Positions 48,294 through 60,950 of a stretch of 64,000 nt of DNA are shown here, piece after piece. A program made the position numbers and the translations under genes. The stretch's first letter is position 1. Every line of letters begins with the position of its first letter. This DNA is from Dysidea avara (taxonomy: Eukaryota > Porifera > Demospongiae > Dictyoceratida > Dysideidae). Under the pieces are notes generated by a model that worked only from the letters and a program-made list of their open reading frames with translations, had not been told where the DNA came from and made no database searches. The DNA lies in assembly GCF_963678975.1 (NCBI RefSeq), contig NC_089274.1:6374001-6438000 (forward strand), in the 5' to 3' direction.

Positions 48294-48697
48294 GGTGACT
48301 GATATCAATACAAAAGCTTCTCAAGTATCTATGAACACTATGAGGCAGATACATACATGACAGATGCCATCACTTCATACCTCACAATAGGACTTATGGA
48401 TAGGTCACAGGGAAAAGTAGATCTATTACTTTGTAATCTGCCATATGTGCCTACCCCCCTTCAGGAGGTAAGCAGCACATAACACCATCCTTTGATGTCT
48501 GTTGCCCGTAGGTGGAATCAAATGGGATAGCAGCTAGCTGGGCTGGTGGCAATAATGAGAGAGGTGTGTATACTGGCAGTAGAGTACTTCAAATATTTAG
48601 TACATTTTAGGTGATAGACAGGCTACTGCCAACTGTAAACAAAATGTTATCTCCTCAGGGACTGTTTTACCTGCTCTCTGTTAAGGAAACAAACCAG
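48294..48697 (+). pseudogene. N6AMT1: N6AMT1 (HEMK2/KMT9 catalytic subunit) pseudogene
   Basis: Three exons with GT/AG sites: 48294-48467, 48512-48563, 48611-48697. They encode VTDINTKASQVSMNT (SAM-binding acidic loop region); then, after a frame break at about 48354, GKVDLLLCNLPYVPTPLQE, VESNGIAASWAGGNNERE and VIDRLLPTVNKMLSPQGLFYLL, collinear with animal N6AMT1. That enzyme, with TRMT112, methylates eRF1 and histone H4. The catalytic NPPY motif reads NLPY (CCG to CTG would do it), and the frame is broken, so this copy is dead. Introns are retained, so it came from DNA duplication, not retroposition. The N-terminal exons and C-terminus were not found. Confidence 0.85.
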
Positions 48698-48939
48698 GTG
48701 TTGATGGTTTACAGTATTAAGTGTGTTTATTTGGTGTGTGTACTAAATAGATGAGATAAGATAATGGAGACATTACAAACCCATAACATTAGTAGTTGTT
48801 ACTATGCAGAGAAGGGTACACAATGAATTCTTATTTTTTAATTGTATTAAAGTTTAACCACAGCTGATGGAAACCACGGTAACTGAAGTCCAGCACAAGC
48901 AAGTCAGTTTACACACTTCAAGACAGGAAGTGTCTCCTA

Positions 48940-49067
48940 CACTGTTAAAAAGTGCTATGGTAGCACTTAAAAATGCTGTGGTAGCACCCTAGAATTGCTA
49001 AATGTTGACTGCTTCAGTCAAAAATAGCACCTAGAGGTGCTACCATAGCACTTCACTTTTAACAGTG
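48940..49067. mobile_element. MITE, CACTGTTAAAA family
   Basis: Ends CACTGTTAAAAAGTGC and, reversed, CACTGTTAAAAGTGAAG; TA on both flanks. Interior is built of GTGCTATGGTAGCACT words, so it can fold into one long hairpin. 128 bp. Same tip as the 627-bp element at 12098. Confidence 0.88.
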
Positions 49068-49069
49068 TA

Positions 49070-50090
49070 CACTTTTATTCTCTAAAAAAATTATCTACAC
49101 GTAATTATTAAATGATAATTAATTTATTACATAGTACACATTTTATAATATAATGGCTTGAATGTATTAATAATCATGTATCTTGAGAACATTACATATA
49201 ATGTCCTGAACCAGAATAACTGGCTAGAGTGGGCCTTCATTGCAGCCTGTAAAACAGGTTTTTGAATTGCCTGGTACCGCCAACCTACCTGAGCTCTGAT
49301 GAAACTTTTGACATTGCTGATTACAAAACTGCCTGTATTAGAAGACATAATCACGATAGATTTACATTATTCTTTACTAGTTGGTAAAGTGACTGATAGA
49401 GATGTCCATGATGCTGGAATACTTCCTTAAAATCCCCACAGTTTCTAAGCTCAAGACTAATTTAATACCTGGGAGATATTTTTATTTTAACACATTCATC
49501 TTATTTATTTTCTTACTAGTAGAAAGCTTCCCACACTCTACCAACTGTCTGTAACCACACCACATGTTGTAAACACATAATAACTACAATAATTATATTG
49601 TCTACGTTAAGCACTTGCTAATAGCAATGTGGCTTATAATCATAGCAGTAACACCATTTCTCCAAGAGTAGTCATTCATTGAGTAATGTACATTGTACCT
49701 TTTAATTGCAGAGATGTGTACTTGTGAGTGAAGTTCTCATATTAGAGATGCATACATTCAAGGATAGGTATGACAAGGGTTATGACTTTCACTTCATTGC
49801 ACGGATTTTCATGCAGGTATAAAGCTTTCAAGTCATGCATGTGTATTTGTGTGTGTGAGTGCGTGCATGCGTGTGTGTGACAGAAACCACAATCCCGTCC
49901 ACCACACTGTACTCTAAGTTAAGATGTTCTATTAAAAAGTATATCCTCACATGTACAACAGTGAATGGACAAGTACATGGCTTGCAATAAGATGAGGAGG
50001 GATGGAGTATTTATTGCAATGAATATTCTGGAATCTGATGGCCAAATTGAAAATTGACAGATCATGATGTGATCAGATACTTAAACAGAG
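49070..50090. other. Intergenic, no gene recognised
   Basis: AT-rich, chance ORFs only. A short open stretch after TTGCAG at 49712 (LVSEVLILEMHTFKDRY) is followed by a stop and matches nothing I recognise. Confidence 0.4.
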
Positions 50091-50094
50091 TTGA

Positions 50095-53000
50095 ATGATA
50101 AAGTTATTCCCCTGAACATCAGTGACAAACCACATTGCCAAATTTTATGTTGTATTGGCCCAAAAATTCCCTTTGTGGTTTTTAGATGTTTGCGACAATT
50201 ATATCCAACTGCAAATGGTAAAATTGTATTCTGGTGGCCTTTCTGTGATAAAGTCTGCAATGCCATGCAGCATTATGAGAAAGGTATAGCATGACTTAAT
50301 GAAGATGATTGCATATATATATATATGACCTATACACATGGTTCTTCAAAGCCACATGCATGCATTATAACAGCACTAGTGAACAAATTCATGCATGGCA
50401 TGCAGGGAGATATGCTTGAATGGAGTACTCATTGCAATAGTTCTGGAATCTGATGGCCTATAGCTAGCTTCCCTTCTGTTTGCCTGTTTAATGAATGACA
50501 ACCCATATGGCCAAAAATCTACTGCCTATACTACCATGCTAAACCATAAATTAGCAACTACAGCTTAAAATCAGTGTTGCCAGACACAATTTGGCAATTA
50601 AAGTTTTAAACCAGTTAAAACCATGCAAGTATTTATTAAACACTGGAGCAATGTGAGTAAAGGTCCTTGCTCAATGAAACCTGAAACCTTTCGATCACCA
50701 GAATGATGCTTCAAACTGGTTAATATTGTTTACTTTATAAATGTGACCATACTTGTTTACTTTAAACAAGCATTAAATATGCATTGAAACCTCAATAATG
50801 CAATGCTCATTGTGTCAAGTCATATCAGGATGTCACATTAAATGCTTGTTTAGATAATAATAATATTACCTGCATATGCAAACCAAAAATACATGGAAAA
50901 ATATTAATATTATTTGGTGACACTCAGCCACTTAATATATCAAAACATGATTAGTAACTTGAACAAGCACATGTACAGCAAGCTATAAACTACAAGACTA
51001 CATATATAAAATCTATCCATAGGCCAAAACAATTTTGTGTCCATGATCCATACTTTAGCTCCACTATTAACTTAATACACAAAATGATAGTTGCATGAAT
51101 ATTAATTTTATTACTTTTACAGTGCCAAGAGATGTTTTATCTGTATGTATAACAATGGTTCTGATCCACTTCATTCTGTGTGTACATTTCCCAATGAGTT
51201 TCCCAGAGAAATACATGATGCAGGGGTGTATACAACAACTAGGATCTGCCTTGAATGACTGAAATATGAGCAATCTCAAGTATACCAACACCTGACAAGA
51301 AATTGTGCACGAGTATAGCGATGCAGTTCATCTTCTACAGCATTTTATGTTGGTTACTTCCTACATCTATGCACAGAGGTACTATTAAACAAATCGCCAT
51401 AACCTAATAGAATATTTATGCCATTACATATTATGTACAACAAGGTAGTATATCTTGCATATTCACACAAAAACACAGCAGATTGTACATCAGCTGGTAT
51501 ACTAAAGCGAAATGCTTATATGGTAGTCAATGTAGGTATTTTTTAGATTTTCAGAAGCCAAGCGGCCCCATGCAGACACCTTTACAATGCAGACAAGCAC
51601 AGACCTGTATGTAGAAGTGTTCACCCCTTTATAAAGATTTTTTTTTACTATTGCATAGGGTATACTTCCAACCTTACTTTATAATACCATAGAGTCGGGT
51701 TGTTAAGTGCATGTATCTATTAAGTGCATATTATTTGTTAAGCGCATACACATTTCTTGTAATTAACCATGGATGATAGGTGCACACGGCAAAATGCGAT
51801 GATAGAGCTACACACAGCAAGAAACGGCAAGAAAAGCTGAAAGTACTGAAATATTAATGTCTCCTCAAGTGCTTACGTCTCCCTTGACGTCTCTCTTCGC
51901 TATGTATACAGCAAATCAGCCATCTGGATAGTGATAATTTTGAAGGATTTCACCCAGAAATGGAGTCAAGTATTCTTACATACTGGCGTGGTGACCAGTA
52001 CAAACTATTAACTACTCTATTACAACGTAGTGATTCTGTGTTACACTCACCATAATTATTTATTAGGCATATGCGCCTAACAGATAGTATTTTACAAAAA
52101 GTTTTCTTCGAAAATTATAAGTGCATGCGCTTAACAACCCAACTTTATGGTATATGGTTTTCATTTTATATGCTCCTATAGAAATTTTTATACTAACAAA
52201 GTGTGGGTATAAGTGTAAATAATATACCGTATATCTTTTAGAAGGTATTAATACGATACTATGCTTCAACACGTAATGTTAGAAAACTTGCGATTGTGGC
52301 CCATTGTTATCATTTTTGTACTAAGTCAAGTCAACTAACTTTGCTATTGGGACAGTAAGTACAGTAAGTTATTGTATTAAGTTAAGTACTTAGGACTATT
52401 TCAGCATAGCAGTAGTTTTGCCATTCTGTGATCTGTTCAAAGGCTGATACACGGTGGGTAGAAATATGCATCCACGATTGCCCAAACAATTATTTTTGTA
52501 TCTTCATTATCCTTTGCTAACAACCAACTAGTCTATCTTAGCAAATATACTCAGCTTAGCAACCACTACAAAACGAGTTCCACAATACAAAGTTCCATGT
52601 CGCTCAATATAACGAGTCAAAGCGTATCATTTCTTTGAACTGGCCGCTGGGCATTAAAGTTGTTGGCAAACTGCTTTCCCATAATATTGCCCGGGAAATA
52701 TGCAAGTTAAACCCCCAGCAGCACCTTTGAACGCCCACACTAAAGCGGTATATTTAGTGATACTGAGGTATTTTTCTCAATACCGTACTATTCTTCAAAT
52801 ATTCAGTACCAGCCATCTCTAATTCTATACCTGATGAACAAAATCCTTACTGAGGCTAAAAGTTTGGTATGAGAAGTAACTCTCACTACGCAGCATATAA
52901 AGTAGCCATTAGCTAATAATAGTTGTAATGCTCAAGGGAGGATATTGCAACATTAGATGAATTCTTGGTTGTTTGTTAACCTGCAAAATATAGAATATCT

Positions 53001-53330
53001 GTGTGTGACAGCATCTTTTCATTCATATACAAGTTCTCACATTCCACACACTCAAGATATTAACCACAAGGGTATATTTCTAACCATACTTGCACAAACA
53101 TAACAACACACTCAACCTAATGGATAATTCCAAATGTATACATGAGAATGCAAATTTAGGACAACCAGATGCCACATTCATGTCTGATTTTGGACGATGA
53201 AAACTAGTACCGGTTGGGTTGGGTCTAAATGACTGTACAATATTGTTGTTGCCTTTCTGGTTCACTAATGTCATTGTCACCATATGCTGAAATGGCTATT
53301 CTAGTAAAGCATCATATCCTCCCTTCATGA
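50095..53330. repeat. Segmental duplication, copy 2 (partner 10325-13125)
   Basis: Same order and orientation as copy 1. Copy-specific insertions are a MITE at 51687-52150, about 500 bp at 52247-52750 without inverted ends, and about 100 bp near 50630-50735. Its right edge runs into the MATH pseudogene, which here extends further (to about 53615) than in copy 1. Confidence 0.85.
51687..52150. mobile_element. TA-flanked MITE inserted in duplication copy 2
   Basis: Ends CCATAGAGTCGGGTTG and, reversed, CCATAAAGTTGGGTTG, continuing TTAAG-GCATG. TA on each side. The paralogous site in copy 1 (about 11848, CTTTATAGTATACGG) is empty, which confirms a 464-bp insertion after the duplication. Tc1/mariner-like by target site. 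Confidence 0.9.
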
Positions 53331-53615
53331 TGGTAAGGAAGTAAGATATGTAACGTCCCTTGCCACTACCATCACCATCTAAATACACACGTAGACACAG
53401 TCTGTATCCAAACCTGCTGGTATAAAATGGTGCTGAATATAAACTGACAGTCTTTCCTAGTAGAGCATCCCTCCTACGTCTGGTGATATCTGGTATCTTC
53501 CATATGTAATGACCATCATATGAAGTAGCTTGAAGTGTTTGTAAGGTGAGAGACACTTCTTCATAGGTATGGTTGATCTCATTGACACTAGCTTGCAACA
53601 GATCTTCTAAAAGTA
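53150..53615 (-). pseudogene. TRAF MATH-domain pseudogene, copy 2
   Basis: The minus strand encodes EINHTYEEV, YDGHYIWKIPD and the MATH strands through SDMNVASGCPKFAF, almost identical to the intact gene. The Trp of DALLEWPF has become TAG (GGC-TATTC on the plus strand), and the domain ends early at the same residue as copy 1. Exon-only homology begins at the end of the coiled coil. It lies antisense to the intact gene, about 7 kb away. Confidence 0.9.
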
Positions 53616-53659
53616 ACATCAGTCTGTTTGCATTAAAGATGTGTGCCACTGTCTGCATG

Positions 53660-55200
53660 TGGTTTCACCTTTACTACTCATTTATATGTAGTCATATGGA
53701 ACTCCCTTTGGCTTTTAGGCTTCCACTATTAGAATTGCATGGCTAACATTTAGAAGTTGAATGGCCACATTCCACTAGCACTGGTCTACCATAATCCATT
53801 ATTACACTGGTCTACCATAATCCATTATTGCACATGACTACCAGTACATGGGCTATTCTTTGTGTTATTCACCTGGGCCATCTATTAAATATTGTTCAGG
53901 TCAGTGCAAGCAATCAGGTTGTAAACACCTCATTCATTATGTTATATACAATTATATTACTAATAACAGGCTAAGTGTTCGTAAAACCAAGGGTGTAATC
54001 CATATTAGGTATTTGCCTATTTAGTTGTTTACGCAGCAAGTACACAATTTAACCACAACGGTATTTTAACCACAGGGAGATATTTTGGGGGATTTAAAGA
54101 ACAATTTTCTAGTTATTTTAAAGAATGCACAGGAAATGCAAGTATGTAGTAACAGCACATGTATGTAATCTGTGACCATCATGCCAAAACCAAAATCCAC
54201 TCTTCTCATTCTCCATGCCAGATTTCCTTCTGTGTCTACAACATGTAGTAATATATGGCCACATGTTAAAAATATAACATCCTTGAATCAGGCTGTAGGA
54301 CCAGGTGTGCTACAGACCTTTAGTACTTGTGCTGTAAAGCCTTAATAATAAATTAGGTCAATGGTATTGTAAAAGATCAAGTTACAAAGGATGGCCTGGT
54401 TGTCAAATTCAATGCAATCAGACATTTCTTTCATGGATGAATCTTGTTAGTGGTTAATGTGTAGTATCTTATGCCAATTATCCATAGATAGTTATAGTTG
54501 TTGTTAAGTGGTACAATCATGCTGAAAGGAGTGGGAAGAATGTAAACCATACAATGTATAAAGTTACTATTGACAATGTGTATCTTTGAATGTATCGTAC
54601 TATTTTTAGAGTGTCATCATTGTGTTTGTAGAGCTTTAACAATGTTTTGCAAGCCATCATAACATTACCAATGTGACTCATTAGTGTCAAGATACAACTG
54701 TCAATTAATGGGTTAGAATAATAGAAAATAAGAGTTCTGCATTTGTGTATACATCATCAATCTTTGTATTCAACTCTGCATGCATGGTAGACAAAAATGG
54801 CTAAAGTATCACTTCAAATATTTGTGACATTGATATAGAACTATTATTTAAACCAAAACCCTAATTATAGCAGTTTTGGCAACTTCACAATGAAACTACA
54901 CAATAATCGTTATAAGCCACCACAATACTGTTAACTCTTTAAAGTTTATCAGAGTTTCCTTCATGATGTGGTGCATTGGAAGTAATATTGTTTTGGCATC
55001 TTACAGTGCTTTAGTTCTATAACAAAAACACAGTTAAACAATTTTACTTCTGTTGCCAGGCCTGCAGGACAACTTTTAAGTCAACAATGCATTATATACG
55101 TAGGTACATAATTATCTTGTACTTTATAAAAAGGTGATCAGACAGGAGGACCATAATAAGTGTAATGAGCTTTTAGAGCCTTAAATATGTCTTATACTAC
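53660..55200. other. Intergenic, no gene recognised
   Basis: Contains a two-copy tandem duplication of CTGGTCTACCATAATCCATT at about 53781-53830; otherwise AT-rich with chance ORFs. Confidence 0.4.
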
Positions 55201-55203
55201 CTA

Positions 55204-55336
55204 TTAGTCTTGCGTGGCCAGACCCTATTTTCTTCAGGGTGGCAATTATCAATTAGAGATTTCAAAGGGGGCAATTATAATCTCTAATCAATAAGTGCCA
55301 CCCTGAAGACAATATGGCCTAGACACACGAGACTAA
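55204..55336. mobile_element. 133-bp hairpin MITE
   Basis: Left TTAGTCTTGCGTGGCCAGAC and right, reversed, TTAGTCTCGTGTGTCTAGGC; the arms continue through TCTTCAGGGTGGCA and ATTAGAGATT, so most of the element pairs with itself. Confidence 0.85.
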
Positions 55337-55458
55337 CCATCTATTGGAGATCTGCTGAGTAACTTATTTACAAGTAGACCAGAACAGAGAATCTCCAGGA
55401 GAATAGATAGGCCATCAATTACAAAGACCTGTGTAGTCTGGATACATGCATGCATCTG

Positions 55459-55476
55459 CACACACACACACACGTA

Positions 55477-55519
<43 letters not shown>

Positions 55520-55520
55520 T
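55459..55520. repeat. (CA)n/(CGCA)n microsatellite
   Basis: CA dinucleotides flank a run of ACGC tetranucleotides, then CA again. Confidence 0.95.
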
Positions 55521-56270
55521 ACAGTAGCTATGCAAACCACACATATCACTGACAACTACATATGTGACTGCTAAACAAAAATAAGCCGTTTTACCACTTA
55601 CCTTCTGTAAAGTGTACGTGCTGTACTGGTGTTTTTGCATTGACATTTGCTCTGTTGGCACACAAAACACGATTTTGTGAAAATGGTCAGTTTTCACACA
55701 GCAGGTCACAAATTATGTTTTATCTAAATGACCTCCACTACCAACCCAACAAAACCAGTCTGTGTGTACAACATAGTAGAGATAAATAAGTAAGTACATG
55801 ACACAGCTTTCAGAAAATATTAATGATACCATGTACATAATATTAAATCCATGCATGTAACATTTACTAAGTTGTTCTTGGACCTTAACACGCACAAAGG
55901 TACATACCAAAATATGTACTGTATTGGTTAGTCATTGAGAATTAAACAATTGATACAAACAAACATATGCACATAATCATGTATTAGGTAGTTCAGTACT
56001 ATATACAGGTCGATACAGTTGAGACACATGAACTACTACAGACTTAGTGAGTCGATCATAGACAGTTTGACCATTCCTAGCAAACACCAGTAACACCAGT
56101 AGAGGGCACACCAGGCTTACTATTGCTTTGCACACTGACCTGATCAGTGACCTACATATGTATATTAACAAGGAAGAGATGTGATATATTGAAATACATA
56201 TAGCTAATTATTATTTAAGAAACCATATAATGGTCTACACAATTTGCTGTATAGCATTTTATGAAGTGAT
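55521..56270. other. Intergenic with a possible minus-strand exon
   Basis: On the minus strand, sequence ending YSTYTLQK at about 55603 is followed by GTAAGT and preceded by GTGCCAACAG, but no second exon or family was found. An open frame with a hydrophobic stretch at 56171-55977 has no ATG of its own. No gene is called. Confidence 0.3.
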
Positions 56271-56277
56271 GAGTTAT

Positions 56278-56394
56278 AGTTATATCCCGGTACGAGGGTG
56301 ATATCATTGTTATTACACGAGTCCGAGGTGGAGCCGAGGACAAGTGTAATAACAATGATATCATCCGAGTATACGGGATATAACTATTTTATAT
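56278..56394. mobile_element. Hairpin element, arms ~41 bp
   Basis: AGTTATATCCCGGTACGAGG at the left pairs with the right arm ending GTATACGGGATATAACT; the arms contain GATATCATTGTTATTACAC. The G/C-rich loop is GAGTCCGAGGTGGAGCCGAG. It is followed by a second, longer-spaced pair (CCCAGTGCG at 56395 and CGCACTGGG at about 57057), which may delimit a larger element to 57070. Confidence 0.75.
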
Positions 56395-57070
56395 CCCAGT
56401 GCGCAGAAGTTTACGGATAGTAAATTAAGTTCCGGTTTAACTTCCTGTCACTGTGCTCAAGATTTCGTCCGAATTGTATGGAGATTCTACTTCGTAGCCA
56501 CAAGAGAGACCTTACATACTGCCTACAAACTGTAGCGAAGGGCGGTGTTATGAAGCAGCGGTTCCAGGTACGATTCGCCTTCGTCAGAAGTTGGTATGGT
56601 GGTGTCACATGGTGTGCAAGAGAAAAATAAAGACCAACAAGTGGCTACCATAATCCGAGATAGAACGATGAAGCTAGAGGAAGTTAGTTCTTCACCATAG
56701 TGACCGTTGGGAGTGATTGCTGGAGCGAAAATCGTCACGGACTATTCTTGACATTTGTTAAACTATCGTATAGGTAACTTGTAGTATTATTGTGTAAAGG
56801 ATTAACAGTTTTCTTGTAAGATTTAGCTAGTTTTAAGTGCTGTATTGGTGTGTTTTGTATCAATATTTCCTTATTTGGCTCTTTGTTCCATTGGTAAACA
56901 ATGCCATTCGCGGTTATTATGATGTCACGAAAGAGACTGAGTGGCTCCGCAACAGGGTGTTATCACTGGGTGATAACTAATATATTGTACAGTAGTAGCG
57001 CCGCTCTGTCTAGCTGTATGGTAGTTATAACCCAGCGCGGCGCTTTGATACTCCCACGCACTGGGATGTA

Positions 57071-57780
57071 AGTGTTGTTTTTGTCAAGCAGTACATAGTA
57101 GGGGCATTTTCTACTAATTAACTGCCTGTCTCCCTGACTATGTTTTTAGCCAAGCATAACTTGACTATGATTAATTAAGGCAATGGGCTTGATTTCTTCA
57201 CTGGTTGCCATTGTTTAGGTCCAAGATATGTCTTTTCACCTACTGCAGTGTAGCACAATTGTACATAGTGACCCTTCACAATGGAGTGTACAAACAGTGG
57301 AAAATTGTAAATTGGTTGATCAACAGTTTCTTTACTCTAGTAGCTGTCAGGCTTTCTGGAGCGCTTTTCAGTATGCACCAAAAAATGCTATATCAAGCCA
57401 AGGTATAAAAGCTACCTTTGCTATGGACTAAGGATATTGCTCTGGCAGGTAGTTGTTTAACCACAAAGTTGCTATTAAACAGCAAATGTGTAAAATGGGG
57501 TGTAACAACATGAAACGTTAGTCTCTATGTGTAACTACTCTACAATGTTTCCTTATGGCAAATTCCCTTCTAGGGCAAAAAATGTCCTAAATGTGCATAA
57601 CAGTAAGTGGCAACTTGCTTTGTTCTTTAAACAACTGGAGAACAATTACCACAAGTGAGCACTATCAATCTGTTTCACTTCATTGTAATACAACACACTA
57701 TGAGCAACTATAATAACATTAGTACACTCTATTCTTATAGTGAGTTAACTTTGGCGCAATACTTGCACAATTGTAGGACA
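57071..57780. other. Intergenic, no gene recognised
   Basis: Two overlapping 67-codon frames at 57205-57431 resemble nothing known; no repeats noticed. Confidence 0.35.
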
Positions 57781-57784
57781 TGTA

Positions 57785-58275
57785 GTAATTGTTCTGCTAT
57801 ATGGGACCCTTACCAGTAAGCATTGATCCACAAGCTAGAAATGATACAACATCATGCTGCACGGTTTGTATTAAACAAACCTTGGAGGAGGAACCATAGA
57901 GACAGTATAACTGACATGTTAATAAGATTGAAATGGCAATCCCTTGAGAATCATAGAAGACACTCACGTTTAATTCTGTTATTTAAGCTTGTAAACAAGA
58001 TGATACCAAGAGTTCATAATATTAGAACTACTATATTATGAACTCTTATCAAAAGCTCATGCAACTGTTCACCAGAACAAACCAATATCTTTATTCATTT
58101 TTGCCAAGGACAATCCCGGACTGGAACAACTTGAACGTTGAGGACTTAAGTAATTGTGATTTAAATTCCTTTAAAGGTTATTTACCTCATTGTTAGTTAA
58201 CCACTATGCATGATTTTTGCACATTAGCGTTGTACCCTTGATGGGTTTTGCTATAATCAACAAAATAAATAAACA
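57785..58275 (+). mobile_element. LINE D, 3' fragment of a non-LTR element
   Basis: Encodes NCSAIWDPYQ-stop, then KLEMIQHHAARFVLNKPW, LKWQSLENHRRHSRLILLFK and a shifted tail with NPGLEQL and FKGYLPHC, the usual C-terminus downstream of the RT thumb in CR1-like elements. It ends in AAATAAATAAACATAAA. 5' truncated, with stops and a frameshift. Confidence 0.8.
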
Positions 58276-58838
58276 TAAAAATAAATGTAACTCAAGAAGC
58301 AGGGCTTCTATGGTCATGACCATTTCAATATAGGTACACTACACAGCAACATTGAAAGTGAGTCCAAAATATTACATTAAATGGAGTCTACAATGGTTAA
58401 TACGTTAAAATGCACATTGCAGTGACATAAACCAGACTTTATATTGCATACAAAGTGTGTATAGTTCTCCTAAAACAACCTGCCTTTATTTAATAGACTG
58501 AATAGTCACTACTCTCTGTGTAATATCCATCCTTGAATAGCATACCACTGTTAGACTTTACTTTTTTGTTAGCATTAATAAATAGGGCCCTGACTAGATA
58601 CAGTTACTGTGCAGTATATAGATCATCTCACCTCCACAAAGGCAGACTGGTTCCTGGTACCACAAAAGCAGCAGTCCTCCATCCAGCCCTAGTCAGTCTT
58701 AGACTATTACAATTGAGAGTCTTTAGTCCCATCAACCACTTTCCAATGGTACACCTGAATATACTGGTACAGATACACTATAGGGAGTACATGCATGTAT
58801 ATGAACAATGATTTGTAAACTACATTAGTACCATTAAA

Positions 58839-59470
58839 TTAACCCTTACACCTGTATAGTCCAGAAAACTGGATTTGGTTTTTACAAAAACAAACAATGC
58901 TTTTTGCCAACTTACATATAGTTCCAAACAGGCTTATCTTATGAAGTGTTTATCCAATCTCTAGGAAATAGATTTTAGTAATCCGCAAAGAGCAAGCAAT
59001 GTAACTGTAAATAAACTTTTAACATGCAATAAGGAACCCACCCGCTACAAAGCATTAGTTTACTTTCACTTTCGTATCATTACTGTGCTCATTTGCCATT
59101 TAAAATATCACACGATATCTACATATCAACTGAATTGCCATCACATGACAAACAACATGATGTCAAGAGTTAAGTTGATAGGACAAAGTACAGTCAAATT
59201 ATGGCCTTTTATCCACTAAGAAGAAAGAAAAACAGATAATTCTTTTGTACTTGTTGTAAGGTACAACGTGAAGTTCTGGATTGGTAGGATATGACGAAGA
59301 ATGGGACCATCTAAACAAAATTTTAATGGTGAGCTTGTAGTTTTTAGACAGCATAAACAGTTTTTGTACTATAGGAGTTTATTTTAAAATGCATGCATGA
59401 AATCCAGTTTACTGGACAATGTGCTTTTAGGGCTTGCATTTAAAAAAACTTTTGAAGGTTTAAGGGTTAA
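58839..59470. mobile_element. piggyBac-like MITE with TTAA ends
   Basis: Begins TTAACCCTTACACC and ends GGTTTAAGGGTTAA; TTAA (58839-58842, 59467-59470) is the piggyBac target. A subterminal inverted pair CCAGAAAACTGGATTT / AAATCCAGTTTACTGG lies about 20-60 bases in from the ends. No transposase. Confidence 0.75.
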
Positions 59471-60950
59471 AAATTAAGTAGGGTTCACTTATGAAACTTG
59501 TAGTGTATGTGATATAGTAAAAGGATTGATGCATATATGCCATCAATTGAGTATTGACGTAGCCACAAAAAAACGTTATTCATACATGTCCATATCATAC
59601 GTATGAGCTAATAAATCATTTCACTAAATAAAGAAAGATAACTGATGCTAAAAAGAGCCTCTGCAACTTGGCTCTGAAATTTTCTTTTGTAAGTTTACTT
59701 GCCACTACAAAATTATGTAGAGTCAGCAGTTTCACAATCAAAACTGGTTGACCAAATCATCAAGACTTGCATTGTTGATTTAACAACACAAACATATTAC
59801 GAAGTTATAACTTAATAGAAACCGAGGAAATGGGTCACTTGAAGTATGACCTATGGCGGCTGGAACAAGAATATTACACTACAGACAGATTAGTCATTGT
59901 GACAAAGGGACATTTTATTAAAATACATGCATACACTTTTGCTTCTGAAATGCCACTAAGAAGGTGTTGTATACTACCAAAAACCCAAGACACCGAGCTA
60001 AAACAGACACTTTAAACTACACTAAGTGACAGTAATATAAACACTACGGCGCAGAGATGTATCATACAGTACACACCTCTCATACACAACATTGCGTTGA
60101 GTGGTAATTCGTGGTTGGTGGTAAGCCACAAAATATCCCTTCAGATTACACATGATTACGCCCATCACTATTAAATATAATTAAATAACAGAAAATTTTC
60201 TTATGTAATTTTTGCACATGTAATACCTCGCGGTTATTGTTAGAAGAAAGAACGAGAAAGGATATAATTGTTACGTGAATAGTGAGTGATACTAGTGCTA
60301 TGAAAAGTATACAAGTGACAATGTTATATTTAGTCTATCTTCAACATGCAACAAAGTTAACAATACTTTTACAGAGAAGTTCACCAAGGTACAGATTCCA
60401 CTTGCTGCATCCATGAAGTTTCGCTGCATCCATGAAGTTTCGTCAGTTACCCACTCCTTGGGTTTGTGCATCAGCTGACAAGGAACGGTCAGTTTTGGCA
60501 GAATGGCACAAAAGTAAAAGTGCTTCAATTTGGGGGTCAGTGAAAGAGCAAAATTCTTCATTGCTTGATTCTCTCCCCTAAACTGTTTTTGGCAGAGATA
60601 AAGAAGTTACACCAGGTTTGACCAGTACAAAGTATCACAAACTGTAATTGATGTACCTGTGGCTGTGTTTTAATGAAAAATTTCTTAGCCAAGAAACTGC
60701 ATTTCTTGCTCTCAATCGCCTCTTGTAACAGGCTGTCTCTATAATTGTATGGACTTAAATTCTATAAGACCTTCTAGTGGTAGAGGTGAAGCACAAGGAT
60801 CAATCACTAGACTGTCAGTGCTAAGCCATTAACTACACCCTGTAGTTGATACATTGCCTTCAAAGCTGTTGTACAACTTCTACTTTACTAGAAGTGTGAC
60901 TGCTGCAGTTGTACATCACTGACTAATCAACTTAACATTGGTTGAGGTAG
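59471..60950. other. Intergenic, no gene recognised
   Basis: Only chance ORFs. A small tandem duplication (GCTGCATCCATGAAGTTTC twice) lies at about 60399-60438. Confidence 0.4.

Noticed and set aside
49711..49820. Exon-like stretch after TTGCAG as a C-terminal exon of the N6AMT1 copy
   Set aside because: The residues do not match the N6AMT1 C-terminus and run into a stop; no donor.
55977..56171. Minus-strand frame with a hydrophobic segment
   Set aside because: No ATG in frame, all three frames partly open, and no partner exon found.
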